Source: Onchocerca volvulus (taxonomy: Eukaryota > Nematoda > Chromadorea > Rhabditida > Onchocercidae). Taken from it: 64,000 bases of DNA. The stretch lies in contig HG738138.1 of the NCBI GenBank assembly GCA_000499405.2, positions 25,421,962 to 25,485,961 of the forward strand. Direction: 5' to 3'. The notes beneath the pieces were generated by a model. That model had not been told where the DNA came from. It ran no database searches and saw only the letters and a list, made by a program, of their open reading frames with translations. Position 1 is the first letter of the stretch; every line of letters begins with the position of its first letter. A program made the translations under genes and the position numbers. Of this stretch, positions 26,102 through 38,955 are shown in pieces.

Positions 26102-27337
26102 GAAAGGATATTATTAGATTTTTTGATGAATACATTTGCAAATATTATATTTATTCATTTAATCATGCCTGAAAAATGATCCCATCCATAGATCTCTTTT
26201 GTTAATTAGCTAATTAATCACTTCATATTCTTCTTCACTTATAGGATTTAATTTCAACTTATTGCTACCGATACTAGAAGGGTACTGCCAATACTTGTAT
26301 CTATTATCGATCTAGTACTATTTATTTGTGCTTTCCTGATATTTCTTTCAAAAAAGTCATTAAATTTCCTGAGTTTATTTTATCCTCCCTGGTATTTCTT
26401 TTAAAAAGATCATTAAATTTCCTGAATTTATTATATCCGTTTAAATGTTCACTTCGACTTTTTTTAATGATAATTAAAGATTTTTTTGCTTTCAAAATAC
26501 TTTTGAAATTATTTCTTTTCTTGTAATTTATGGGTTTTTCTTACTAATATAATTTTTCCTTCCAATTATCTCATCTTTTTTCTTTCATTTTTATGCTTTT
26601 CCTCTTTATTTTTTGTCGCAATAAAATGTAATAAAATTATTATTTCTATAATAATCATTTAAGATAAATAACAATTATTATTAGTCCTACCTAACAAAGG
26701 ATACTTGAAAGTGTATAAATTTAAATCCATGAAGTGCAAATTTATCATTTCAACTATATGTTTTACGAAAAATCATGATAATTGCTCATTGTAATAAATA
26801 AATATATACATACGTATTCATCATGATTTTTTTCTCTTGGTGATTACTAGTAAAATATGTTAGATAATACAAGAATGTGGAAAAATTTGAATTCGCTTTG
26901 CAAATATGATATATAAAAAATTTGACAAATCACTATAAAAAGATAAATCGTTTCCGGTTTTTTGAAACGGAAGATTTCCATGCCGGTTTCTTGAAACAAA
27001 AAGTAAAACTAAGTTTTCATCATCCTAGCAAATATGAATTTTGAGTGTGGAATCGATATGAATTTTTTGATTTGTCGATTGTCTATCTTTAACTTTTAAA
27101 TAATGATTAATTATTGATAATCATGATGAGTTATTTTTCGAAATTATAGATTTTTTTTGAACTAAATAATTCGAATATTTGAATGTTTCGCTCAAGTCTT
27201 GCGATAAAATCGCGAAAAAAGTTTAAAATAAGCATAATTAAATATTGCAGCAATCCGAAGTAAGTAATAAAATAAACGATGCATTTCTTTTTTTTTTAAG
27301 AAAACTTAAATAATTATAGTTATGGCTAAAATACTTA
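25893..27337. other. Intergenic sequence after the Headcase gene
   Basis: Contains the likely polyadenylation signal AATAAA at 26031-26036 and a long A run at about 26072-26098. The rest is AT-rich with no convincing exon. A T-rich open frame near 26326-26526 has no splice context or family resemblance. Confidence 0.5.
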
Positions 27338-28291
27338 ATTAATAATTCCTTCCAACAATTATCGATCAATATTATATTGGTAAATAATTCTATTAATATA
27401 TAATTATCGATTAATATATAATTATCATTTATTCTTTGACTATCTTATTAATATTATATCGGTTAATAATTCCCTACAACAATTATCGATCAATATAAAA
27501 TTCTCTATAACAACTACCGGTAAATAATTCTCTATAACAACTATCGATCAATATATAATATACATTTATAATATTTTGTAGAAATATTTATCGCGATATC
27601 TCGGGATTTATCATACGGAAATTAAGTCAATAATATTACGAATTATATGTACATGTTTTTTTTTTATACTGGAATAGAGAAAAAGCAAATTTTTTTTTGC
27701 TGGTATAAAGAAACATAAAGGATCATTTTACCGCGATATCTCGGGAATCATTGTGCGAAAGTTTAATGAATAATATGGCAAGTTTAATTTGTCATTTAAT
27801 ATATGAATAACATTCGAATTTCTATAGTCATCATTTTAATCCAAGAATTATTGCAATTTTTTTTGTTCTTTCCTTCTCGATCAAAATTCAAGATATAAAT
27901 ATTGGTCATCTTTTTTGAAAGTTATACTCTTGAATAAATATTTCAATTCTTATATTTCAATTCTGGTAAATAAGTTCATCTTTTATTTGCTTGCCAAAAA
28001 AAAAAGTTTTCGAAAAAGTTTTTTTGTTTACTTCATAGAAATTTCTATTTATTAATTGCTTTTTTCTTTTCTTCAGTTTTTTTTTCTTACAAACATGAAT
28101 TGTTCATTTATTTGCATATCTAATTAATTAATATAATAATGAGTGAAATATAAGAAAGGAATTATGATTCGAAAATTTTATTTATATTATGATTTTTTGC
28201 TAATGAATCAATAAATATTGAATATATATATATTTTTTTTAATTTGAAAAATTTCAAATTCATATATCTTTTTTCGTAGGATTTAAAATTA
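27338..28291. repeat. Dispersed repeat R1, copy A
   Basis: Near-identical over most of its length to copy B at 51336-52267, same orientation. It opens with diverged units of about 42 bp of the type CAACAATTATCGATCAATAT. Then come two segments each holding CGCGATATCTCGG (at about 27590 and 27731), and a T/A-rich tail ending at GTAGGATTTAAAATTA. No coding frame is shared by both copies. Ends are not marked by clear inverted repeats or target duplications, so element type is unknown. Confidence 0.85.
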
Positions 28292-28800
28292 ATTTTTTTT
28301 TTGAAATTTCTCGAAAAATCAATAATTGATTTTTTTTTGAGGTAATAACTGGATTTCCTGCAGATTTTCAATAAGATATTGTGTTTCGTGATGCTTACTA
28401 TTAATAATACGCTATTAATGAATTTTGCAATTTTGTTATAATAATAATAATGATGATAAGGAAATAAAAAAAAAAGATTACAAATTTTGATTTAAATTTC
28501 AAATGTTTAAAATTTATTAATTATTTGTACAAACATATAGTATATAAAAGAATGAATTTAAAAAAAAGAAAAAAAAAGTTGAACTAAACTATGATCTCTT
28601 TCATAAATTATATTAATAGTTTAATAAAATTGAAATTTAGCATAATTTAATTTTAAATGAATTTAAGTAAATCTCTATGAAAAAAAGATCATAATTATTG
28701 ATAGCAAAACTTTTACTAAAATTCAAAAAAAAAAAAACATAATTGATGAGATCAAGAATTGAACATTACAAAATGGCATCTAAATAATTGATAAATAATT
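28292..28800. other. Intergenic AT-rich sequence
   Basis: Homopolymer-rich stretch between repeat R1 copy A and the array at 28840. No exon-like segment was found on either strand. Confidence 0.5.
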
Positions 28801-28839
28801 ACGAATACAATAAATACAGGTAAATTTACAAATTAAAAA

Positions 28840-29250
28840 CATAAAATTATCCGGAAATATTGAGAACAGGAAATAAAATAATCACATTTCCGGTTTTCGT
28901 CGATAAATTTACAAATTAAGAGTGCAATATTATCCGGAAATATGCAACCAAGGATAAGGCTGAATTTCCAATTTTCGCAAGAAAATTTCCAAACTAAAAC
29001 CATAATCGCAAATACTCAGCAAAGGATAAAATTGGATTTCCGATTTTTCGCAAGTAAATTTACAAACGAAAACCATAATCGCAAATATTCAGCAAAGGGG
29101 ATAGGGCTGAATTTCCGGTTTTTAGCAAAAACGATGAAAAAGAATTGTCGAAGAAGATTGCATTTCCGTTTTTTCATTGATGAATTTACAAAATTACGAT
29201 CATACTATTATTATCCGGAAGTATTTTAGGACAAAGGTGAAAATACAAAT
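28840..29250. repeat. Long-period degenerate array with TTTCCGG/ATCCGGAA motifs
   Basis: Four to five diverged units of roughly 70-90 bp, each with a TTTCCGGTTTT-like core, AAATTTACAAA and a CCATAATCGCAAATA or ATTATCCGGAA segment. It lies directly downstream of the F-box gene stop and may include its 3' UTR. The plus-strand frame at 28942-29229 is a repeat artefact. Confidence 0.75.
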
Positions 29251-29288
29251 TTCCGGATTTTCAACCGAAATAATGAAAGAAATGAGAA

Positions 29289-32200
29289 TTATCGTGGAAA
29301 TGAAAAACGATTCGGAATTGAATTTGTATAATTTACTCGCCGGATAATACTAGCTGTTTTAATGATTGGTTGTAGGAAAATGGAATGTTCGTTTAGTGCT
29401 TTCGAATACCGTTTATCCTTCCGGATCATGATGCAATCCGGTTCATGACGCCATTTCCGGGCCATTCGAGCCGAATTTACGGCCGGTGTTAAAATTTGTT
29501 CAACAGCTACAGTTGAATGCAAATAACAAGTACTCAGGAATGGTACTGAATGAATCGAATTTCGATTTAATTCATCGATTGTTGACGGTGATGAAAGACC
29601 ACTTCGTGTGATCAATTGATGACTGTCAATTTCAATTGCTATCAACTGAAATTTCTATCTATTATTTACAAAATTATTTCAAAAAAAAATAAAAATAAAC
29701 AAAAAAGTTTTAAAAAACTTAAAAAGTTTGAAAAAATACCAAAGATCAATTAACGCTTAGATTTATTTAGACTTTTCTAATTAAGATTAATCTGATTAGA
29801 ATTTAGAAAAATTGAAGATATTTTAAATTTAACAAATCAATTGCGTTTAAAATTATTCAAATTTTTTTTTTTTTCAATTAATATTAATTTTTACTTCTTA
29901 CTACGGTATGATCAGAAAAACGTCTAAAAAGAATGAAAAATTTTTGATAAAATTGAGACAATTTTTTCCTTCCTTATTCTTTTCTAATTATATCGTTAAA
30001 ATTTGAAATTATTTTGATTAATTAAGACTAATTAGTTCCACCTTTGAAATAGTTTCACTTTTGAAATTTGAAATTATTTTTTAAATCATTCTTTTTTTTT
30101 TCATTTAAAAGATGGTACTAAAAAAAAATTGAAATAATTTTTAAACTGAAAAGAAAAAAAATAAAAAAGTTTCATCATACTTTATAGTTTGATCATAATT
30201 AATTTAATTTTTATTTTAGTTTTTTTTTTGGTTAATTTTTTAATTACTTTGTAATCTTTGCTTTAGTGATTTCTTTTTTTTTAAATACTAATTAGATCAA
30301 ATAATAAAAATTTTATGGATAAATTTACCTCTGAAAAGTAAGAAAAGGAATTAAACCTTTGTTCAAGAACTTTTATCTCTTTCTAAAAAAGAGAATTTTT
30401 TCGTCATAAAATTTTTAATCTTTTCATGAAAAAAAAAAAAAAAACGAATATTTGTCTCTTTTCTTTTCAAGAATTTTTTTACATTTTTCTGAAAAGAACG
30501 GAAAGCAAGCAAACAAGCTTTAAAAGAATCAACTTTACTATACTTCTATACTAAATATTAAATTAGATTAAGTGATAAAAATTGATTATTTGAAAATTTT
30601 AATTATATTTTAATTTTAATCAAAAAAAAAAATTTTTTTACATAAAATAATTTTTATACCTTTTTATGATTAATATGCCGTAAATGATACTGTCGTCGTT
30701 TAACCCAATTCATGATATATTCACCATTCGGATCTTGTCCATCGATAGAGATATGTCGTAGTTGTGCGACTTTCTCAAATGCTACCGTTGTTAGCTGTTT
30801 ACATTGACGGAAAACCATTTCGGTTGAACGATGATGAGCTTTCGTAGTATGTTCATTATTGTTAAAATATCGCTAAAATTGAAAAAACAAAAAATTACGT
30901 GATTTTTATCTCAAAATTCGTAAAAAATTATTCGTTTCATAAAATTCGCAAAAATTGTGAAATTTCTGAATTTTTATTTTTCCGTGCAAAGAATATTGAG
31001 GGGGAATTCTTGCCCATATGATTCTGCTTAAAGAGTTTAGCATTGTTGTTCTATTTGATATCAGTGATGGAGTACCAACTAATATTAAAATTTTTGGTAC
31101 TTATTTTACAAAATTACGTGAATTTATTTCGAAATTCGCAAAAACTATTCGATTCGTAAGATTTCGCAAAAGTTTGTTGAATTTTGAATTTTTATTCTTT
31201 CATCGTTAAAAATTTTTTATTTATTTTACAAGAAAAAAAAAATTATTTTTCAAGATGAAAAAACGAATTAAATTAGACAAATATTTGGTGGAATTTCTAA
31301 AATACTTGAATTATTTATATCCTGATTTTTTTTTTTAAAAAAATTTTTGTACTATTTCTCTGCAAAAAAAGATTTAAATTTTCAAATATTTAAAATATTT
31401 TATACTCCAGTAGTTTTTGAAATTTTTTGCTCAAATTTTACCATTATTTTCCTATGAAAAAAAAAGAAAAAGGAATTTTTGGATTTCCAAATATTTAAAA
31501 TATATTATTATTAAAATATATTTAAAAAATATATATTACATTAAATGTATTATATATTAAAATATATTATAAAATATATTATATAGTCCGCTAATTTTTG
31601 AGAATTTTGTTATTTTTTTTTTGCAAAAAAAAGGAATCCTTGAATTTTCAAAAATATTTGAAACATTACGTATTTCGCTATTTTTTTTTCAAAAACTTTA
31701 TTCAAATTTTGCTAAATTTCGCTATTATTTTCCAACAACAAAAGAAGAAATTTTTAAAATTTCAAATATTCAAATTATCATTCTAGAAGTTTTTTCTTTT
31801 TTTTTTTTTTTTGAAAGTTTTATTCAAATTTTTGCGATTATTTTTTTGCGAAAAAAAAAATAATTATAGCAACTAACCTCAACATAATCACAAATACCTT
31901 CAGCGGTGATATTTTGACATTTTTCAAGTTTAATTTTTCGCATTGTACTTGGCAAACAACGTAGGATGGAATCACTCAAGGGAAGTTGTTGTTCGATGGT
32001 TGGTATCGAAATATGAAAATCGATCGATTGAATCATTAAAACATATAATGTTTTCCGATTAATTGATTGAAATAGATCATCTTGAAATAATAATGGTCGA
32101 ACACCGGCTAAATTCTGAAATAATTCACGAAATAATTTGAAATTTTAATTTAATTTCTTTTCCTTCTTTTTTTTTCTTAAATTTTACTACTTTTAACCTT

Positions 32201-35048
32201 AATTCCAACATTTTTCACTTTATCAATGGAGATTAAAATTCTAGAATGAATTTAAAATATTTAATTTAATTTAATTTTTTTTTTTTTAAATGAATTTTCC
32301 TACTTTTAACTTTAATTTCAACATTTTTTACTTTATTACTGAAAATTAATAGTTGTTAGTATTCAAATGTTGAAATGCTTATATCTTACCGTAATTTAAA
32401 TTTTAAAAATAACAAAATTTTTCCTACGAAAAAAAAAGAAATTAAATCATAGTCGGATTATTAGAAATAAGTTTTTTTTTTTATTAAGACTTACAAACAA
32501 ATCAAGAAAATTTTTACTGCATAAGATTACTAATTAGATCATAGATTAGATAAATTATGATAATTTAATTAATAAATGAATTGATCGAAATGATTATCAG
32601 TATTGAAAAATAAGATTTGTTATTAAAAAAAAAAAAAAAAGGGAAAAAAATTATGAATAATTTCGATAATAAACATTTCGCCATAAAAGTTTTATTTTTA
32701 TTATATTCGAAATATACACAAAATCGAGTGATATGGATAGCGGGAAAAATTAAAGGTAGAAAAACTGGAATCTTTTTTTTTTTACAATTCTAATTAATTA
32801 ATTAAACTAGAATTAATCAGTTACTAAATTAATCAGCTATTTTTAAATTACAAAATTCTTGTATCAATTTAAAAATAAATCAATTAAAAATTTTAAATTA
32901 AAACAATTTTATAATTCAATCAAAATTTTAGTTAAGCATTGATTGAAAATTTTTTCTAACTTTAATTTATAGAACATATGATTTATTATTTCTAATTTTT
33001 ATATTAAAATATTTTTTACGATATTTTCGGAAAATTTTGATTAAAAAAAAACTTAACAAAAAATTAATTAATTAAGAAAATTAAATAATTAACTTACTAT
33101 AAATGATAAAACGATAAGATATTTCGAGCACAAATTCATTAAACGCATTAATGCATCGTGTTGTAGATCAGCTACGTAACAATCACATAAACGAAGTGTT
33201 TTTGGTTCCAAAGCCGAACAACACGTAAGTAAATCGCAAAAGTACCGTAACGTACGTGAACAAAGAAAAAGATTCGAAAATTGTAAGCCTAGAACACGGA
33301 ATCGGCGAAAGCAATACCTACAAAAAATGTAATTTTATTAATTAGTATACGTGAGTTTGAGAAAAAAAATCATTTTTTTTCTTTTAATAATTAATTAATA
33401 AATTTTTAATAATTTTAATTAAAAATAATTAAGAATAAGATCATCGAAAATAACTAATAAATTATTTGCTCATATTTTAAATAACCATATAAAAATATAT
33501 TTCAGGTAAATTATTGTATTGATTTACTTGATTATATGTAAATTTTGATTTAAATTCATTCAAGAGATTCCATTTTCTTTTTCCTTTTAAATCATTTGAT
33601 TAAATTTCATATTTTGTAATAAAATGAAGGATAATTTTCAATTAAATATTCTTGAGAAGTCGCTATTCCATTAGCGATATATACACAACAATGGCGAATC
33701 TGAATCTCAACCAAGCTTAATGCATGAATTAATTAATTCTCAGATAACAGGAGTTTCGAGTTTTACCGCGATCTCTCAGTCTAGATTACCGAAGTGTAGA
33801 TTAATTCCAAAAAACATTACAACGAACCGAATAAAATATTTTTCAAATCTATTATCATTATTTAATGACGTATGAAACGTCGACTTTTACTTTACTGACG
33901 TATGTAACGTTGAATTAATGCTTAATAACGTAGAAAATGTCGATTTTTACTTACTGACGTATGAAACGTCGATTATTACTTACTGACGTATGAAACATCG
34001 ATTATTACTTACTTACATATGAAACGTCGACTTTTACTTTACTGACGTATGAAACGTCGATTTAATACTTAATGGCGTAGAAAACGTCGATTATTACTTA
34101 ATGACGCATGAAACGTCGACTTTTACTAACTGACGTATAAAACGTCGATTATTACTTAATAACGTTATTTTACTTGTAATTGCTACAAAATTGCTTCATT
34201 CCAATTTACCTGAGATTATGATATGATCCACGTAAAACGTCAGTACGTGAAATTTCAAACGAATTTTTCTTATTTGAATGACTTTTCTTGAATGTTGCCA
34301 ATACAAATGTATCATTACTTGTATTATATGTTATCGTCAAACATGTCACCAAACGTTGACGACAACGTTTCGCCAATAAAATGCCACATGTTGTTATTAG
34401 CTGAAAATTAAATTATCAAATTTAAAATTTCAATTTTAGGATTATTTTTTTTGGAAATAAAGAGAAATCGGACTAATTATTAAAACTTAGTTTTAAAAAG
34501 TTAAAAATTTCAGAATCTATGCTTCAAAAAACTTTTAAAAGTAATTGAAATTCATTAAAGGAATAGAAATTAAATTCGCAAAATCATCCATAAATTTACT
34601 CATCTTTTTTTTTTTCAAATATAAAAAGTTTGTTAAAATTAATTCTTTCTAAATTTTCTAATATATCATACGAAAATATTATAATCGAATTAAATTTGAA
34701 TTCCGAATTGATTTTTCCGGGAATTTTTTGATTAATTTGACAATTTAAAAAAAAAAGAATTTTTTTTTTTCATTTTTCACAGGAAAACTAATTTTTTTAA
34801 AAAATTACCTGATCAAAACGTCTACATTGCAAGCGTAAATTTGCGAAATCAGCATCATCGCAATATTGAAAAATTTTTGCCAACAATTCATTCGGCATTT
34901 GTTCAATAAAACTACGATTGTTATTTGCAATTTTCGGACAATTTTTACTCCATGAAATTAATTCAAGCATAATTTTCACTGGTAATTCGCAAGTGTTACG
35001 AATCAGTTTAGCTGAATGATTCATAGAATTCGATGATAATATTGACAT
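29289..35048 (-). CDS. F-box protein with leucine-rich-like segments, six exons
   Basis: Probable substrate-recognition subunit of an SCF (Skp1-cullin-F-box) ubiquitin ligase. Minus-strand exons: 34809-35048, 34210-34400, 33098-33317, 31878-32114, 30660-30872, 29289-29645; all phases fit and give 485 residues. The F-box is at about residues 48-80 (IEQMPNELLAKIFQYCDDAD, then FANLRLQCRRFDQ). The middle exons have leucine-rich-repeat-like periodicity (LEPKTLRLCDCYVADL, MRKIKLEKCQNITAEGI, CKQLTTVAFEKVAQLRHI), as in FBXL proteins. The last exon is a basic tail with no recognised domain. The specific orthologue is not recognised. The start is uncertain: eleven bases upstream (35057-35059) another ATG lies immediately after a TTTCTAG acceptor and out of frame, so either the ATG at 35046-35048 is used or an unseen 5' exon adds residues. 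Large introns hold repeats, including a hairpin array. Confidence 0.85.
33855..34165. repeat. Intronic 30-bp array with built-in inverted repeat
   Basis: About ten units of the type TTTACTGACGTATGAAACGT followed by CGATTATTAC lie in the first-to-second coding exon-proximal intron (33318-34209) of the F-box gene. Each unit contains GACGT-ATGAA-ACGTC, a perfect five-base-pair inverted repeat with a five-base loop. CG is strongly enriched over the surrounding DNA. Confidence 0.9.
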
Positions 35049-37340
35049 CTTTCGAACATCTAGAAATTAAAATAAAGTTTTTTCTTTTTGATATTTTAAT
35101 TAAAAAAAATTTTTTTTCTCGATATCTTAATTAAAATTGAAAAATTTGAAAATGCAACATTTTTCATGAAAATGATTAATTGCATGAAAAATGTGTTAAT
35201 AAAATTACAATTACCAAAAATGCTAAAATTCAAATTCATCTACAAAATTTAACAGTTTTTTACTGAAAGCGATTATTATTATTAACTGAAGGGAATTAAT
35301 TATACAAGAAATGATTATAGAAATTATATTACTATTTAAATTTTCACTTTTCCATACATTATATTTATCTGCCACTCCTAATTTATTATTCTATTTCAAA
35401 TAATTTAATTAAAATTTCGAAAATTTTAAACAAAAATTTCCAAAATTTAGAAACATACAAAAAATAAACAAAAAGTTTTCTTTTTTTTCTTTCTATTTAC
35501 TTTTTTTACCATTTATAAAAGGAATAATAATTTCTCCAATTAATCACCTAGTTCTTAAACTAGAAAATTATGTAATATGATAAAGTTCCTTTTTTTATTG
35601 TGGTATGTTTTTAGTTAATTTAAAATTAATTAATTAATTTTAAATTAATTAAAAACATTTTCGTTCCTTCAAATTTCACTTTTTCAGTCTTTTTCCAAAA
35701 AGAATTAAGCATTTTTAGTTGAAAAATTAACAAAAAATAAAAAACATAAATCTTTTATATTTAAATGAAAAGGCAATTTATTTATTTCGCAAACAAAAAA
35801 AAAAAAAAAAAAAAAAAGCATCATAGTTTTATTACTTTTTTTAAAGTTTTTCAATAATTTTATTTTTTTCTTTTTATATTTTAATTTTTTAAAAATTCCT
35901 ATTATTATTATTATTATTGTTATTAGATAACTCATTCAATTTACATTTAAAAAAAGAAAAAATAAAGCAAATAAAAGTATAATATAAAATTTAATATAAA
36001 TATTTAAAAAAAAAACAAGTAACTAAAAAATAAAAATTAAAGTAAATATTTTATAAACAAAACAGGAAAAAGAAATTAAAAAAAAAAAAACTGGAACATA
36101 ATTTATTTATAAATAAAAACAAGTTAAAAAAAAAAGAAGAAAAATTGAAATAATCATTGGAAACGATTATGATAAATGTTAGTTTTCTCTTTTTTTTTTT
36201 TGATTTTGGAAAAAAACAAAAATTAAATAACATTAAAAAAAAACAAATGACTTTGTAAAATAAATTTTGCAATGCAAGCCTAATAAAATTTAAAAAAATT
36301 AATTTTTTTCATTTATTTTAAATAAATTAATGAAATTTAAAATTTTTTCAATTAATTTTACCATAAATTTCTGTACTTATTTATTTCTTTCGTTTCCGAA
36401 ATATTTTCAAAATTATTAAAATAGTATAGCAATGATGAAATCAATTTGGCAAGGAAGAAAAGGTCGGAAAGAACTTGAGAGGTAAGAACGGGAATATCGA
36501 TTAAGCGGATCGAAATCGCCAAAAATGAAATTTTAAATTCGAAATTAAAATATTTGAATTGCTGAATTTTTATCCAGATTGATCAGTAGCTACAATAAAT
36601 TGTGCGTGATAATGATATGATAATCATAAATTCCGTAAAACTAGCTATGATCTAAAATTAATTATAACCTTTTGACCTCAATCACTCATACTATTTCGTT
36701 CACTTCAATAAAATATTAAACTTCTATCAGTTCATATGATAATTTAACTGAAAAGTAAATTTCCGGAAAGTTTAATCACGGCAAATTATCAGTGAAATTC
36801 ATATAAATGTTTATCATTATCATTATCACATATCAACGATCTCGAATGATATTTCAATAGTAATATATAAAAATATCATTCGAAATTAAATAATTAAAAA
36901 TACTAATAATAATTTTGTAATATGCTTTCCGAAAAGGTTAGTTGTAGAAAAAGTTTAATTATGGAAATTCTGACGAAAGTTTAATTACACAAAATTACGG
37001 AAAAAATTTAATTACGAAAATTAAATTACGAAAAAATCTATGAATAAAATATTTCCATATCAATAATTTATCATGATTTTTATTTTATATCAATCAATAG
37101 TTATTCGATTTCGAATAATTTTTCAAAAATAATATGAAATTGATATCCGAATTGAATTGGAATGGTTAAAAATAAATATTTCGTAGAATGTTAGGAAAAA
37201 CAAACATTTCAAAAAACATTAAAATTTACGAATTGAGAATTCAAATTTTCAAATTGTAAAAAATAAGGAATGAAAATTTGCTATCAAATATTTAAAATCC
37301 TTTTTTGTCGGCAAACATCAAAGAAATTCAATAAAATAGA
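35049..37340. other. Upstream region of the F-box gene, no gene seen
   Basis: Expected to hold the F-box gene promoter and perhaps a 5' exon. AT-rich with many A and T runs. A short ATG-led segment at 36434-36482 ends in an AGAGGTAAGA donor-like site but has no partner exon, so it is not called. At 36750-37050 AAGTTTAATTACG-like words repeat loosely. Confidence 0.45.
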
Positions 37341-37351
37341 GAATTAAGAAA

Positions 37352-37392
37352 TACAGCTGCAACAGCAGCAGCAGCAGGAGCAACAATAATAA
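37352..37392. repeat. Short CAG/CAA repeat
   Basis: CAGCTGCAACAGCAGCAGCAGCAGGAGCAACAA-type run, broken into CAG and CAA triplets and followed by stops in the glutamine frame. No splice context makes it an exon. Confidence 0.8.
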
Positions 37393-37439
37393 TAGTAATT
37401 TAGTAATACTAATACTAAAATACTAGAAAATAGAAAAAA

Positions 37440-38815
37440 TTACATAAAAATAGTTCTTTTTCTCATTCCCCCGCCTCTCCGCGATTTTTTTCTTAGAATT
37501 TTGAATTCAATTCCTTTTTCTTTTTCACAATTTTCCCTTCTTTTTTTCTCCTCTTTTTTCTTTCCCGCCTCCCGCGATTTTTTTTTCCAGAATTTCAATT
37601 TAGTTCTCAATCTTCATTCTCTTTTTTTTTTTTTAATCCATTTTTTTCTCTCAATTTTTCCTTTTTTTTTTTTTTATCAAATACGTATTTTTTTCCATTT
37701 TAGTATTTTGCATAAGTTTTCCCAAGAAAATGAATAAAAATATATTGTCGCATTTTGTTGCTTTTTTTTTTTTTTTGGAAAAAATAGGCAATCCAGAAAG
37801 GATGGAGGGAATATGATGAATAAGAGAGGAAAAAGTTTTTTGAGGAAATCGGAGAAAAATGCGAAAAAGCGGGGAATAATTAGAAGGAAAAAAAACGAAG
37901 GAAAAATGAAGAGCGAGAAAAAAAAAAGAGAAATCAACTTCCTTTCTATGTAAAAAGTAACAGAATTGTTTGAAATTTTCTTTTTTTTCCTTATTTTTCT
38001 TCTTTTTTTGCGAATTCCAAAAAATCGCAATTTTTTCTTTTTTTTTTTTCGATCTATTCAATAAGCTATCACATCATTTCCACCTCATTAAATTCTTGGA
38101 GCATGTGGTTGTTAATGTATTATACGTAAAAATGGATATGTATACATGTATAAAAAGAAAAAAAAAAATTTGCGAATCATTTTTTTTCTTTTTTTTGAAA
38201 AAAAAAAAAAAACTCGAAATTATTCTAAAAAGTCCAAAAACATTATTGTAATGGTTTTTTTTCTTGAAATTCCAATTATTATTTTAAAAAATTTCAAAAG
38301 GCTCATCAAAAATATTATTGATACAGCTTTTTGAAATTTCAAAATTATTATTTCAAAAAATTTAGAGTTATTTTAAAAACTTCAAAATCATTTTAAAAAG
38401 TTCAAAAGTATTAATGGTATGGCTTTTTGAACATTTCAAAATTAATATTTTGAAAGTTCAAAATGCTTCGAAAATCGCTTCAAAAAGATCAAAGTTATTT
38501 CAAAAAGTTCAAAAGTATTATTGATATATGGCTTTTCAAAATTTTAAAACTATTCTGTTAGAAAATTCAAAAAATTTCAAAATTATTTTTTTTTTAAAAA
38601 AATATATTGATATAGTTTTTTTGAAATTTTTTTTTTGAAATCAGAAATTTTTCTACGATTATATCACTAATAATTTTTTGAAATTTATATTTCTAATATC
38701 AATTATTATTATTGATTAACTTTTGAAATTTCAAAATTATTACTAATATAAGTTTTGAAACTCCGAAATCATTATTGATATGATTTCTGAAGCTTCAAAA
38801 TTATTGCTAACAATA
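37440..38815. repeat. Polypyrimidine block and degenerate TTTCAAAATTATT repeats
   Basis: 37440-38060 is strand-asymmetric C/T-rich then A/G-rich sequence. 38230-38810 is a loose array of units like AAAAGTTCAAAAGTATTATT with GATATGGCTTTTTGAAATTT. No coding content supported. Confidence 0.65.
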
Positions 38816-38955
38816 AAAATGGCGTGAAATCAAAATATTAAAATTAAAATGGCGTGAAATCAAATATTAAAATCAAAATGGCATAAAATCAACATATTAA
38901 AATTAAAATGACATGAAATCAAATATTAAAATCAAAATGGCATAAAATCAATATT
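38816..38955. repeat. Tandem repeat, unit about 30 bp, five copies
   Basis: Units of AAAATGGCGTGAAATCAAAT followed by ATTAAAATC, alternating GGCGTGAAATC and GGCATAAAATC forms. Confidence 0.9.

Noticed and set aside
36434..36482. Possible first exon starting MMKSIWQGRKGRKELE, with a GAGAGGTAAGA donor
   Set aside because: No following exon on the plus strand and no acceptor or leader site before the ATG; likely chance.
37651..38061. 136-residue Lys/Phe-rich minus-strand frame
   Set aside because: Low-complexity polypurine/polypyrimidine sequence also open on the other strand; no splice or family evidence.
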